Shown here one piece after another: positions 11,475 through 19,967 of a stretch of 64,000 nt of DNA. Each line of letters starts with the position of its first letter. Position 1 is the first letter of the stretch. The DNA is from Trinickia dinghuensis (GTDB lineage Bacteria > Pseudomonadota > Gammaproteobacteria > Burkholderiales > Burkholderiaceae), in contig NZ_QRGA01000011.1 of assembly GCF_003367175.1 (NCBI RefSeq), positions 1 through 64,000 on the forward strand. The letters are read 5' to 3'. The notes under the pieces are model-generated. The model did no database searches and was not told the origin of the DNA. It saw only the letters and a list, made by a program, of their open reading frames with translations. A program made the position numbers and the translations under genes.

Positions 11475-12528
11475 AGAGTACGACGGGCAGCCCGCTGGCA
11501 CAGGCCTCGCGCAGCGCCTTGCCGATCCGCGTCGCTTCGAGCGCATCGGCGAGCGTGGCCCCAGCCGCGCCGTCCGGCGCTCTTCCCGCCATCCGCGCCG
11601 CCACCGCCTGCACGAACGCCTGTGCCTCATGCAGGAACGCATCCTCGAACCGGTCGAAGAACGTCGGCGTGCTTTCGCTGCGCACGCCGCCCGCTTCGTA
11701 AATCTCGACGCGGCTCTTGCGCGGATTGTGGCCGATGGCAAGGGCGCCGCCCGTGCCGATCACCTCGCTTTGCGTATCGTTGCCGTGCGCCATCGTGCGC
11801 GAGGCATAGAACACCGCCAGCCTCCCGCCTTCGAACTCGACGACGCCCACGCCGTTGTCGACGTCGCCGAACTCGCGCAGCCCTTCATGCAGTGCGATCG
11901 TGCCCGTCGCGAACGCCCGCGTCGCACGCGCACCGCCGAAGAACCAGCGCGCGACGTCGATATCGTGCACGGTGCAATCGAGAAAGATGCCGCCCGATGT
12001 CGGCGCAAAGCGCACGAAGAAGCCATCGGGATCGTTCTGGTCGGTCGTCTGCGAGCGCACCATGAACGGGCGGCCGATCGTGCCGGCCGCCGCCTTCTCG
12101 TAGGCATCGCGGTAGCTCGGATCGAAGCGGCGCATGAAGCCGATCGTCGCCTCCAGATGCGGATATTCGCGCGCCACGCCGAGCACGCGCTCGCATTCGG
12201 CTACATCGAGCGACAGCGGCTTCTCGCAGAAAACATGCTTGCCCGCCCGCAGCGCCGCCACGATTTGCTCGGCATGTAGCGAGGAAGGCGTAACGAGCCA
12301 CACCGCGTCGAGCTCGCGGTCGGCGAGCAATGCTTCGTAGTCCGAATAAAGCCGCGGCTCGGGCAGCGTGTCGCGCGCCCATTCGCGTTCTTCGTCGACG
12401 GGGCTGCATGCCGCCGCCAACACCGCGCCCGGCACGCGGTACGCCAAGTTCGTCGCGTGCCGCTTGCCTAGGCGGCCCAATCCCGCGATGCCGATCCTGA
12501 CCGGCCCGCGCTTTGCCATCGTCGTCAC
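11473..12528 (-). CDS. Gfo/Idh/MocA oxidoreductase, probable inositol dehydrogenase
   Basis: NAD(P)-dependent dehydrogenase, 351 aa, of the Gfo/Idh/MocA family. The N-terminal Rossmann fold has GIAGLGRLGKRHATNLA, then VTPSSLHAEQIVAALRAGKH, and the conserved EKPLSLDVAECE, where the Lys contributes to catalysis. The C-terminal domain has the catalytic-type CTVHDIDVARWFFGG. It begins at a GTG (12528) with AAGGAG 7 bases upstream and lies 15 bases after the preceding iolG, so the two are co-transcribed. Within an inositol locus it likely oxidises myo-inositol, scyllo-inositol or an isomer. Which isomer, and whether it is redundant with the neighbouring gene, cannot be read from sequence. Confidence 0.85.
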   Translation of the reverse strand: MTTMAKRGPVRIGIAGLGRLGKRHATNLAYRVPGAVLAAACSPVDEEREWARDTLPEPRLYSDYEALLADRELDAVWLVTPSSLHAEQIVAALRAGKHVFCEKPLSLDVAECERVLGVAREYPHLEATIGFMRRFDPSYRDAYEKAAAGTIGRPFMVRSQTTDQNDPDGFFVRFAPTSGGIFLDCTVHDIDVARWFFGGARATRAFATGTIALHEGLREFGDVDNGVGVVEFEGGRLAVFYASRTMAHGNDTQSEVIGTGGALAIGHNPRKSRVEIYEAGGVRSESTPTFFDRFEDAFLHEAQAFVQAVAARMAGRAPDGAAGATLADALEATRIGKALREACASGLPVVL

Positions 12529-12543
12529 TGTCTCGCTCCTTAC

Positions 12544-13566
12544 CTACTCGCCGATGTTGATGACGCGCCCTTCGCGCCACGAGCGCGTCGCCGCTTCCGC
12601 AAGCTCCAGCGCCTTCACGCCGTCGGCAATCGTCGTGCGCACCCGTGCGCCTTGCGTCACGGCATCGAAGAAATGCGCGATCTCGTTCGCATAGGCGGCG
12701 CGATAGCGTTCGAGGAAAAACGCTTCGGGCACGTCGCTCGACACCGCATTCGCCGTGTAGGCGACGACTTCGGTCGGCCGCACGTTGCCCGCTTGCAGCA
12801 TGCCGCCGCTGCCGAGCACTTCGAAACGCTGGTCGTAGCCGTAGGCGGCGCGGCGCGTCGTGTTGATCTGGCACAGGCGGCCGCGCTTCGTCCGGATCGT
12901 CACGGCCGTCGAGTCCACATCGCCCGCATCGAAAATCGCCGGATCGGTCAAACAACTTCCGTTCGCATGCACCGTCAGCGCCTCGTCGTCGAGGATCCAG
13001 CGGAAGATGTCGAAGTCGTGAATCAACATGTCCTTGAAGATGCCGCCCGAGCGCCGGATGTATTCGACGGGCGGTGCGCCGGGATCGCGGCTCGTCACGA
13101 CGAGCATCTCCGGCGTGCCGATCTCGCCTGCTTCGATGCGGGCTTTGACGGCGGCGAACGTCGGATCGAAGCGGCGCTGAAAGCCGATCATGCAGACAAC
13201 ACCGGCTTGTTCGACGGCGCGTGCGCATGCCCGCGCGCGCTCCAGTTCGAGATCGACGGGCTTTTCGCAGAAGATGTGCTTGCCGGCGGCAGCGGAACGT
13301 TCGATGAGATCGGCATGCGTGTCGGTGCTCGAGCAGATCACGCTCGCACCGACCGATGCGTCGGCAAGCGCCGCTTCGGCCTCGACCACCGTCGCGCCGT
13401 ATTGCGCCGCCAGCTCGGCCGCCGCGGCGCGGTTGACGTCGATCACGTACTTGATCTTCGCGCCGGGATGGCGAGCGAGGTTCCCCGCGTGGATGCGGCC
13501 GATGCGGCCCGCACCGAATACCGCCACATCGATCGAACCGCTGCCGCTTTTGCTGCTAAAAGTCAT
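12544..13566 (-). CDS. iolG: Inositol 2-dehydrogenase
   Basis: Oxidises myo-inositol to scyllo-inosose with NAD+, the first catabolic step; 340 aa. The Rossmann motif is VAVFGAGRIGRIHAGNLARH, followed by SSTDTHADLIERSAAAGKH and EKPVDLELERA. The C-terminal domain has SGGIFKDMLIHDFDIFRWIL with the Asp/His pair expected at the active site. The start at 13566 is fixed by GGAGG 5 bases upstream and by an 11-base overlap with the end of the RpiR-type regulator gene, so regulator and enzyme are translationally coupled. Of the two dehydrogenases here it is the better match to classical IolG/Idh. Confidence 0.9.
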   Translation of the reverse strand: MTFSSKSGSGSIDVAVFGAGRIGRIHAGNLARHPGAKIKYVIDVNRAAAAELAAQYGATVVEAEAALADASVGASVICSSTDTHADLIERSAAAGKHIFCEKPVDLELERARACARAVEQAGVVCMIGFQRRFDPTFAAVKARIEAGEIGTPEMLVVTSRDPGAPPVEYIRRSGGIFKDMLIHDFDIFRWILDDEALTVHANGSCLTDPAIFDAGDVDSTAVTIRTKRGRLCQINTTRRAAYGYDQRFEVLGSGGMLQAGNVRPTEVVAYTANAVSSDVPEAFFLERYRAAYANEIAHFFDAVTQGARVRTTIADGVKALELAEAATRSWREGRVINIGE

Positions 13567-14440
13567 CGTATCCTCCAGTGTCTTTCGCTTCTTCAACGTT
13601 CAACTCGAGCCGGTACGCAAGCGCCACGAACAGCGCCTGGCACAGGCAAATCGTGCTGGTCAGCGCGCGAAACGCGAACGCGCTGCCCTCTTTGACGTAC
13701 AACTGCGCGCTCGCATAGCGCGCGAGCGGCGACAGAAGGCTGTCGGTGATGACGAGCGTCTGCGCCTGGTGATGGTGAGCGATGCGCAGGCAGTACTGGG
13801 TCTCGCGCCCGTACGGCTCGAAGCTGATGGCGATCACGACGTCGCCCTTCTTCACGCTGCGGATCTGCTCGCGGAACATGCCGCCGAAGCCCGAGATCAG
13901 GTGAACACGCTTGGCCGTGTGCTGCAGCGCGTAGACGATGTAGCTCGCGACCGCGAACGAGCGCCGCACGCCGATGACGTAGATGTTCTCCGCATGCTGG
14001 AGCATCGAGACGGCGGCTTCGAATTGCTCGTCGTCGAGCGTCGCCTCCAGCTCGTCGAGGCCGTTGCGGCAGGCGGCGACGAACTCGCGCGCGACGTTGC
14101 CGCCCGACAGGCGCCCCGGCTTGTCGTCGATGAGCTTGCGAATGCGCTGCTTGTAGGTCTGCCCCGACGGGTTCTGGCCCGCGTAGGCCTGCTTGAAGAC
14201 CTCCTGCAGATCCGAGAACCCCGAGAACCCGAAGCGCTGCGCGAACCGCACGACGGCCGACGGATGCACGCCGCAACTGGCGGCAATGTCGCTCGTGCGG
14301 TCCACCATCACGCTCGAACGGTGCTGCTCGAGATACGAAGCCACGCTCTTCAATTGCCGCGGCAGCGAGTCGTACGCGTCGGCGACGCGCTGCATGAGCT
14401 CGTCGACGTTCGGTAGCTCGTCGGTGGTGTCTTCCTGCAT
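13556..14440 (-). CDS. iolR: RpiR-family transcriptional regulator of the inositol locus
   Basis: DNA-binding repressor of 294 aa. The N-terminal HTH_6 domain (about residues 15-90) includes SVASYLEQHRSSVMVDRTSD, IAASCGVHPSAVVRFAQRFG and FSGFSDLQEVFK. A SIS sugar-phosphate-binding domain follows (about 130-265; IYVIGVRRSFAVASYIVYAL). Such regulators sense phosphorylated intermediates of the pathway they control. The start at 14440 has AAGGA 8 bases upstream; the frame stays open far upstream but without a ribosome site. It is divergent from the inositol ABC transporter; the gap between them carries the inverted repeat at 14566-14589. The symbol is by analogy with RpiR-type IolR of rhizobia. 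Confidence 0.85.
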   Translation of the reverse strand: MQEDTTDELPNVDELMQRVADAYDSLPRQLKSVASYLEQHRSSVMVDRTSDIAASCGVHPSAVVRFAQRFGFSGFSDLQEVFKQAYAGQNPSGQTYKQRIRKLIDDKPGRLSGGNVAREFVAACRNGLDELEATLDDEQFEAAVSMLQHAENIYVIGVRRSFAVASYIVYALQHTAKRVHLISGFGGMFREQIRSVKKGDVVIAISFEPYGRETQYCLRIAHHHQAQTLVITDSLLSPLARYASAQLYVKEGSAFAFRALTSTICLCQALFVALAYRLELNVEEAKDTGGYDDF

Positions 14441-14565
14441 GACTCTTGTCCTTTTATGGAACGGTGACCGGCGTCTAAAGCCCCGTAAGACCTCGCCTCC
14501 CCGGCCGCTCGGCCGGCGAGGAACGCACGCGTCCCGACGATGCGAATTATAGGCACGCTCGAAGC

Positions 14566-14589
14566 AAAATGGAATTAATTTTCCATTTT
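14566..14589. promoter_or_regulatory. Probable IolR operator (GGAA-N6-TTCC inverted repeat)
   Basis: AAAATGGAA (14566-14574) and TTCCATTTT (14581-14589) form a perfect 9-bp inverted repeat with a 6-base spacer. The core reads GGAA-N6-TTCC, the form I recall for RpiR-type IolR operators in rhizobia. It lies in the divergent gap between the regulator gene and the binding-protein gene. A second, shorter palindrome, GAAATTTTC, lies close by at 14600-14608 and may be a partner half-operator. Confidence 0.7.
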
Positions 14590-14713
14590 TCTTCTCAATG
14601 AAATTTTCTTTGCAATCGCGATCGACTTCGCCTACTCTGTTTCGTGAGTGGCGCATGCCGGTCCGAGCGTCGCTCCCAACGACACAGACATAACTTCGAA
14701 TAGGTGGAGACAA

Positions 14714-15772
14714 ATGAGACTTTGCACCCGCAAGGCCGCCCTGAAGACGTTCGCCGCGACGCTCACTTCCGCGCTCGCCCTCGCGTTCGGTCCGTTCGCG
14801 GTTCAGTCGGCGCACGCGGCCGACGCCCATTTCGTGCTGATCAGCCACGCGCCCGATTCCGACTCCTGGTGGAACACGATCAAGAATGCAATCAAGCAGG
14901 CGGACGAGGACTTCAACGTCCAGACCGACTACCGCAATCCGCCGAACGGCGATTTGTCGGACATGGCGCGCCTGATCGAACAGGCGGCGGCGCACAACTA
15001 TGACGGCGTCGCCACGACGATCGCCGATTTCGACGTGCTCAAGAGCTCGATCCAGAAAGTCACCGACAAGAAGATCCCGCTCGTGACGATCAACTCGGGC
15101 ACGCAGGAGCAGAGCAAGCAGCTCGGCGCGATCATGCACATCGGCCAGCCCGAGTACGTCGCGGGCCATGCCGCCGGCGAAAAGGCCAAGGCGGCGGGCG
15201 TCAAGTCGTTCCTGTGCGTGAACCACTATGCGACGAATCCGGCTTCGTTCGAGCGCTGCCGCGGCTTTGCCGAAGCGCTGGGCGTCGACTTCAAGTCGTC
15301 CACGCTCGATGCCGGCCAGGATCCGAACGGCGTGAAGGCGAAGGTCGAAGCCTATCTGCGCAACCATCCGGATACCGGCGGCGTGCTCGCGCTCGGGCCG
15401 CTCTCCGCCGATCCGACGATCAAGGCGCTGAAGGACATGGGCAAGGCCGGCAAGATCTGGTTCGCGACGTTCGACTTCGACAGCGACATCGCGGCGGCCA
15501 TCAAAGACGGCACGATGAAATTCGCGATCGATCAGCAGCCCTATCTGCAAGGCTATCTGGCGGTCGCCGTGCTCGCGATCGTGAAGCAGGATCACACGAC
15601 CGATCCCCTGAAGATCGAAAAGGCACTGCAAAGCAATCCGAAGTTCCAGGCTCGCCTCAAAACCTACGGGCTCCAACCTGTCTATCAGCCGGACACGATC
15701 CTTTCCGGCCCGGGCTTCATCACGAAAGCCAACGTCGACAAAGTCGTGAAGTACGCGGGGCAGTACCGCTGA
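14714..15772 (+). CDS. Sugar (inositol) ABC transporter, periplasmic binding protein
   Basis: Exported solute-binding protein, 352 aa, of the ribose/galactose-type periplasmic-binding family (peripla_BP_4). A Sec signal peptide is visible: a basic start (MRLCTRKAALK), a hydrophobic core, and a cleavage site near QSAHA-AD. The mature protein shows FVLISHAPDSDSWWNTIKNA, ADFDVLKSSIQKVTDKKIPL and VTINSG at the usual sugar-contact positions. The start at 14714 follows GGTGGAGA; the frame extends upstream without a ribosome site. It is the first gene of the plus-strand transport and catabolism operon, so the expected ligand is myo-inositol. Two hairpins follow it before the permease gene. Confidence 0.9.
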   Translation: MRLCTRKAALKTFAATLTSALALAFGPFAVQSAHAADAHFVLISHAPDSDSWWNTIKNAIKQADEDFNVQTDYRNPPNGDLSDMARLIEQAAAHNYDGVATTIADFDVLKSSIQKVTDKKIPLVTINSGTQEQSKQLGAIMHIGQPEYVAGHAAGEKAKAAGVKSFLCVNHYATNPASFERCRGFAEALGVDFKSSTLDAGQDPNGVKAKVEAYLRNHPDTGGVLALGPLSADPTIKALKDMGKAGKIWFATFDFDSDIAAAIKDGTMKFAIDQQPYLQGYLAVAVLAIVKQDHTTDPLKIEKALQSNPKFQARLKTYGLQPVYQPDTILSGPGFITKANVDKVVKYAGQYR

Positions 15773-15777
15773 TGACC

Positions 15778-15800
15778 GTGCGGGCGCCCATCGCCCGCAC
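15778..15800 (+). repeat. Intercistronic hairpin 1 (binding protein/permease gap)
   Basis: GTGCGGGCG (15778-15786) pairs perfectly with CGCCCGCAC (15792-15800) across a 5-base loop, immediately after the binding-protein stop codon. No T run follows, so it is more likely an RNA-stabilising or attenuating stem than a full terminator. Confidence 0.6.
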
Positions 15801-15841
15801 CCTGAACAGCGGCTTTTGCAATCCAGCTATCCAGCATGACA

Positions 15842-15882
15842 GCGCGGTTCGAACCGTCTTTCCCTCACGGTTCGGACCGCGC
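15842..15882 (+). repeat. Intercistronic hairpin 2, 16-bp stem just before the permease ribosome site
   Basis: The arm at 15842-15857 pairs with 15867-15882 over 16 bp with a single G-U wobble; the loop is 9 bases (CTTTCCCTC). It ends 3 bases before the permease AAGGAG at 15886-15891. With hairpin 1 it probably protects the binding-protein mRNA from 3' decay or limits read-through, making the binding protein more abundant than the membrane parts. Confidence 0.65.
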
Positions 15883-15898
15883 CCCAAGGAGACATTCG

Positions 15899-17059
15899 AT
15901 GGGCGTCGCCGATCACCTGCATCCCAATTTGCGTAAGCACGAGCAGTCGAATTCGCCCGAAGCGGCAACCTCGGCCGATGAGCGCGTGCGCCGCGAATCG
16001 CGGCTCAAACAGTTTCTTTCCCGCCCCGAGTTTGCCTCGCTCGCGGGCACCATCATGGTGTTCCTCGTCTTCGCGATCAGTGCCGGCAACTCCGGCATGT
16101 TCAATCTCGACGGCATCATGAACTGGTCGCAAGTCGCGGCCTATCTCGGTCTGATCTCCGTCGGCGCCTGCCTGCTGATGATCGCCGGCGAATTCGATCT
16201 GTCGATCGGTTCGATGATCGGCTTCGCGGGCATGATGGTCGCACTGCCGACGATGTATTTCCACTGGCCCATCGAACTGGCGATCGTCTTCGCGTTCGTG
16301 GGCTCGATGCTGCTCGGCGCGCTCAACGGCTACCTCGTCATGCGCACGCGGCTACCCTCGTTCATCGTCACGCTCGCGTTCATGTTCATCCTGCGCGGCT
16401 TGTCGCTGGCCCTTTCGGTCATGTTCGCCGACCGCACGATCATCTCGGGCGTGGGCGACGTCGCGGCCAAAAGCGCATTGGCCCACGCCCTGTTTCAAGG
16501 CGTGGCGTTTCATGATCTGTTCCGCTGGCTCGGCCACATGGGCCTCATCAAGCTGCTCGACTCCGGCGAGCCGCTCGTGCCGGGCGTGCCGAAAGTCATC
16601 GTCTGGTGGATCGCGCTGGCCGCCGTGTGCGCATTCACGCTCGCCAAGACGCGCTTCGGCAACTGGATCTTCGCGGTCGGCGGCGATGCGAACGCCGCGA
16701 AGAACGTCGGCGTGCCCGTGCGGCGCGTGAAGATCCGCCTGTTCGTGCTCACCGCGTTCTGCTCGTGCCTGTTCGCCGTGCTGCAGGTGTGCGACATCGG
16801 CTCGGCCGCCGCCGACCGCGGTCTGCAAAAGGAATTCGAGGCGATCATCGCGGCCGTCATCGGCGGCACGCTGCTCACGGGCGGCTACGGCTCCGTGGTC
16901 GGCGCCTGCTTCGGCTCGCTGATCTTCGGCGTCGTGCAGATCGGCATCACGTACACGAGCATCGATTCCGACTGGTTCCGCGTGTTCCTCGGCCTGATGC
17001 TGCTGTTCGCCGTGCTCTTCAACCACTACGTGCGCAGCCGTGTCGCGCAGTCGCGCTGA
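15899..17059 (+). CDS. Sugar (inositol) ABC transporter, permease
   Basis: Inner-membrane permease of the RbsC/FrcC family, 386 aa with about 9-10 hydrophobic segments. Family marks include the LMIAGEFDLSIGSMIGFAGM segment, LPSFIVTLAFMFILRGLSLA, and AAVIGGTLLTGGYGSVVGAC with FGVVQIGITYTSIDSDWFRV near the end. The start at 15899 has AAGGAG 7 bases upstream. It is followed 15 bases later by its ATPase gene. Compared with RbsC it has an extra roughly 60-residue insertion (VGDVAAKSALAHALFQGVA and following), which is common in the inositol/fructose-type members. Confidence 0.9.
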   Translation: MGVADHLHPNLRKHEQSNSPEAATSADERVRRESRLKQFLSRPEFASLAGTIMVFLVFAISAGNSGMFNLDGIMNWSQVAAYLGLISVGACLLMIAGEFDLSIGSMIGFAGMMVALPTMYFHWPIELAIVFAFVGSMLLGALNGYLVMRTRLPSFIVTLAFMFILRGLSLALSVMFADRTIISGVGDVAAKSALAHALFQGVAFHDLFRWLGHMGLIKLLDSGEPLVPGVPKVIVWWIALAAVCAFTLAKTRFGNWIFAVGGDANAAKNVGVPVRRVKIRLFVLTAFCSCLFAVLQVCDIGSAAADRGLQKEFEAIIAAVIGGTLLTGGYGSVVGACFGSLIFGVVQIGITYTSIDSDWFRVFLGLMLLFAVLFNHYVRSRVAQSR

Positions 17060-17074
17060 TCGACGGAGAAAACG

Positions 17075-17896
<822 letters not shown>

Positions 17897-17951
17897 CGCG
17901 ACACGACACACGACGCTCACGCTGGGCTCAGCTCACTGAAGGACTTCTTTA

Positions 17952-19967
17952 ATGGCCGCCTCTCCTACCTCGAACATGACTGCCAGCCGCTTCGCTCCCG
18001 GCCGCACGCGCGACATCATTTGCCTCGGCCGGCTCGCCGCCGATCTCTACGCGCAGCAAATCGGCGCCCGCTTGGAGGACGTCACGAGCTTCGCCAAGTA
18101 TCTCGGCGGCTCGTCGGCCAATATCGCGTTCGGCTGCGCGCGGCTCGGGCTCGCCTCGGCCATGCTCTCGCGCGTCGGCAACGATCACATGGGCCGCTTT
18201 CTGACCGAAACGCTCGAGCGCGAAGGCTGCGACATCAGTCATGCGCGCACCGACGCCGAACGTCTCACGGCGCTCGTGCTGCTCGGCATCAAGGATCGCG
18301 ATACGTTTCCGCTGATCTTCCATCGGGAGAACTGTGCGGACATGGCGATCGACGAAAGCGACTTCGACGAAGCATTCGTCGCGTCGAGCAAGGCGCTGCT
18401 CATTACCGGCACGCACTTCTCGACCGAACGCGTGAACCGCGCGAGCCGGCGCGCGCTCGAGTACGCACGCCGCAATCAGGTGCGCACCGTGCTCGACATC
18501 GACTATCGGCCCGTCTTGTGGGGGCTCACGGGGAAGGCGGACGGAGAGACCCGCTTCATCGCGAACGAAAGCGTCACCGCGCATATCCAGCGCATCTTGC
18601 CGCTGTTCGATCTCGTCATCGGCACGGAGGAGGAATTCCGCATCGCCGGGGGCAAGCATGAACTCGTCGACGCCCTAGCCATGGTGCGGGCCGTCACGCC
18701 GGCCACGCTCGTCGTCAAGCGCGGCCCGCTCGGCTGCACGATCATCGAGGGCAAGGTGCCGGCCTCGATCGACGACGCCCCCACCGAGCACGGCATGCAG
18801 GTGGATGTGTTGAATGTGCTCGGCGCCGGCGATGCGTTCGCTTCGGGCTTTCTCTCCGAGTGGCTGCGCGATGCGCCGCTCGAGCGCTGCGCGCAGACGG
18901 CCAATCTGTGCGGCGCGCTCGTCGTGTCGCGCCACGGCTGCGCACCGGCCATGCCGACGCCGGCCGAACTCGGCTATGTGCGCGAAGCGCTGGCCCGCGA
19001 TCCGGCCAGCATGCGCCGCCCCGATCTCGATACTAAACTGGCACGGCTGCATCGCGTGAGCGTCAAGCGCACGGCCCACGACGAAGTGCTCGGGTTCGCG
19101 TTCGACCATCGCAATCAATTCTTCGAATTGATCCAGCAAACCGGAGCGAGCGAGACGCGCATCGAACAATTGAAGCGGCTGTTCGTCGACGCCGTCGCGC
19201 AAACGGAGCAAGCGCTGTCGCTGCAAGGGCGCATCGGCGTGCTCATCGACGATCGCTACGGCCAAGACGCGCTCAATGCCGCGACGGGCCGCGGCTGGTG
19301 GATCGGGCGGCCCGTCGAGCTGCCGGGTTCGCTGCCGCTCGTGTTCCAGCATGGCCGCTCGGTCGGCACGGCGCTCGTCGCCTGGCCGCGCGAGCACGTC
19401 GTCAAATGCCTCGTGCAGTATCACCCCGATGCGCCCATCGAAGAACGCGTGGAGCAGGAAGCGCAACTGCGCGCGCTCTACGATGCCGTGCAGGCGAGCG
19501 GACACGAACTGCTGCTCGAAGTGATCCCGCCCAAGCGCGATACGCTGCCCTCCGCGCCCGATACGGTGTTTCGCGCGCTCAAGCGGCTCTACAACCTCGG
19601 CATTCAGCCCGAGTGGTGGAAGCTCGCGCCGCTCGCGGCCGAGCAGTGGCAAGCGATCGATGCGCTCATCGCAGAGCGCGATCCGTACTGCCGCGGCGTC
19701 GTGCTGCTGGGCCTGTCGGCCGGCGTGGACGTGCTCACCGAAGGTTTCCGCGCAGCCGCTGCGTCACACACGTGCAAAGGCTTCACGGTCGGCCGCACGA
19801 TTTTCCACGAGCCGAGCCGCGCTTGGCTGGCCGGCGAGATCGACGACGACACGCTGATTGCGAGTGTCAGGGCGACGTTCGAAACCTTGATCCACGCGTG
19901 GCGCGAGGCACGTGGCGAGGCAGGTAACGCTACGTCGAGCCATGCTGCGCGGCGGGAGGCGGCGTAA
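17952..19967 (+). CDS. iolC: 5-dehydro-2-deoxygluconokinase fused to a DUF2090 domain
   Basis: Bifunctional-looking protein of 671 aa. Residues about 18-345 are a PfkB-type carbohydrate kinase: LGGSSANIAFGCARLGL near the N-terminus and the C-terminal catalytic loop VLNVLGAGDAFASGFLSEWL near 286-305, where the Asp is the base. This part should phosphorylate 5-dehydro-2-deoxygluconate. Residues about 360-655 are a DUF2090 domain, an aldolase-like barrel (IGVLIDDRYGQDALNAATGR, LLEVIPPKRD, FTVGRTIFHEPSRAWLAGEI). This fusion is known in proteobacterial inositol operons; the second half may supply the aldolase (IolJ) step, as no separate iolJ is present. AAGGA lies 8 bases before the start; the gene overlaps iolD. 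Confidence 0.92.
   Translation: MAASPTSNMTASRFAPGRTRDIICLGRLAADLYAQQIGARLEDVTSFAKYLGGSSANIAFGCARLGLASAMLSRVGNDHMGRFLTETLEREGCDISHARTDAERLTALVLLGIKDRDTFPLIFHRENCADMAIDESDFDEAFVASSKALLITGTHFSTERVNRASRRALEYARRNQVRTVLDIDYRPVLWGLTGKADGETRFIANESVTAHIQRILPLFDLVIGTEEEFRIAGGKHELVDALAMVRAVTPATLVVKRGPLGCTIIEGKVPASIDDAPTEHGMQVDVLNVLGAGDAFASGFLSEWLRDAPLERCAQTANLCGALVVSRHGCAPAMPTPAELGYVREALARDPASMRRPDLDTKLARLHRVSVKRTAHDEVLGFAFDHRNQFFELIQQTGASETRIEQLKRLFVDAVAQTEQALSLQGRIGVLIDDRYGQDALNAATGRGWWIGRPVELPGSLPLVFQHGRSVGTALVAWPREHVVKCLVQYHPDAPIEERVEQEAQLRALYDAVQASGHELLLEVIPPKRDTLPSAPDTVFRALKRLYNLGIQPEWWKLAPLAAEQWQAIDALIAERDPYCRGVVLLGLSAGVDVLTEGFRAAAASHTCKGFTVGRTIFHEPSRAWLAGEIDDDTLIASVRATFETLIHAWREARGEAGNATSSHAARREAA

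Noticed and set aside
14441-15676. Long in-frame N-terminal extension of the RpiR regulator
   Set aside because: It is antisense to the binding-protein gene; the regulator has a good ribosome site and domain start at 14440.
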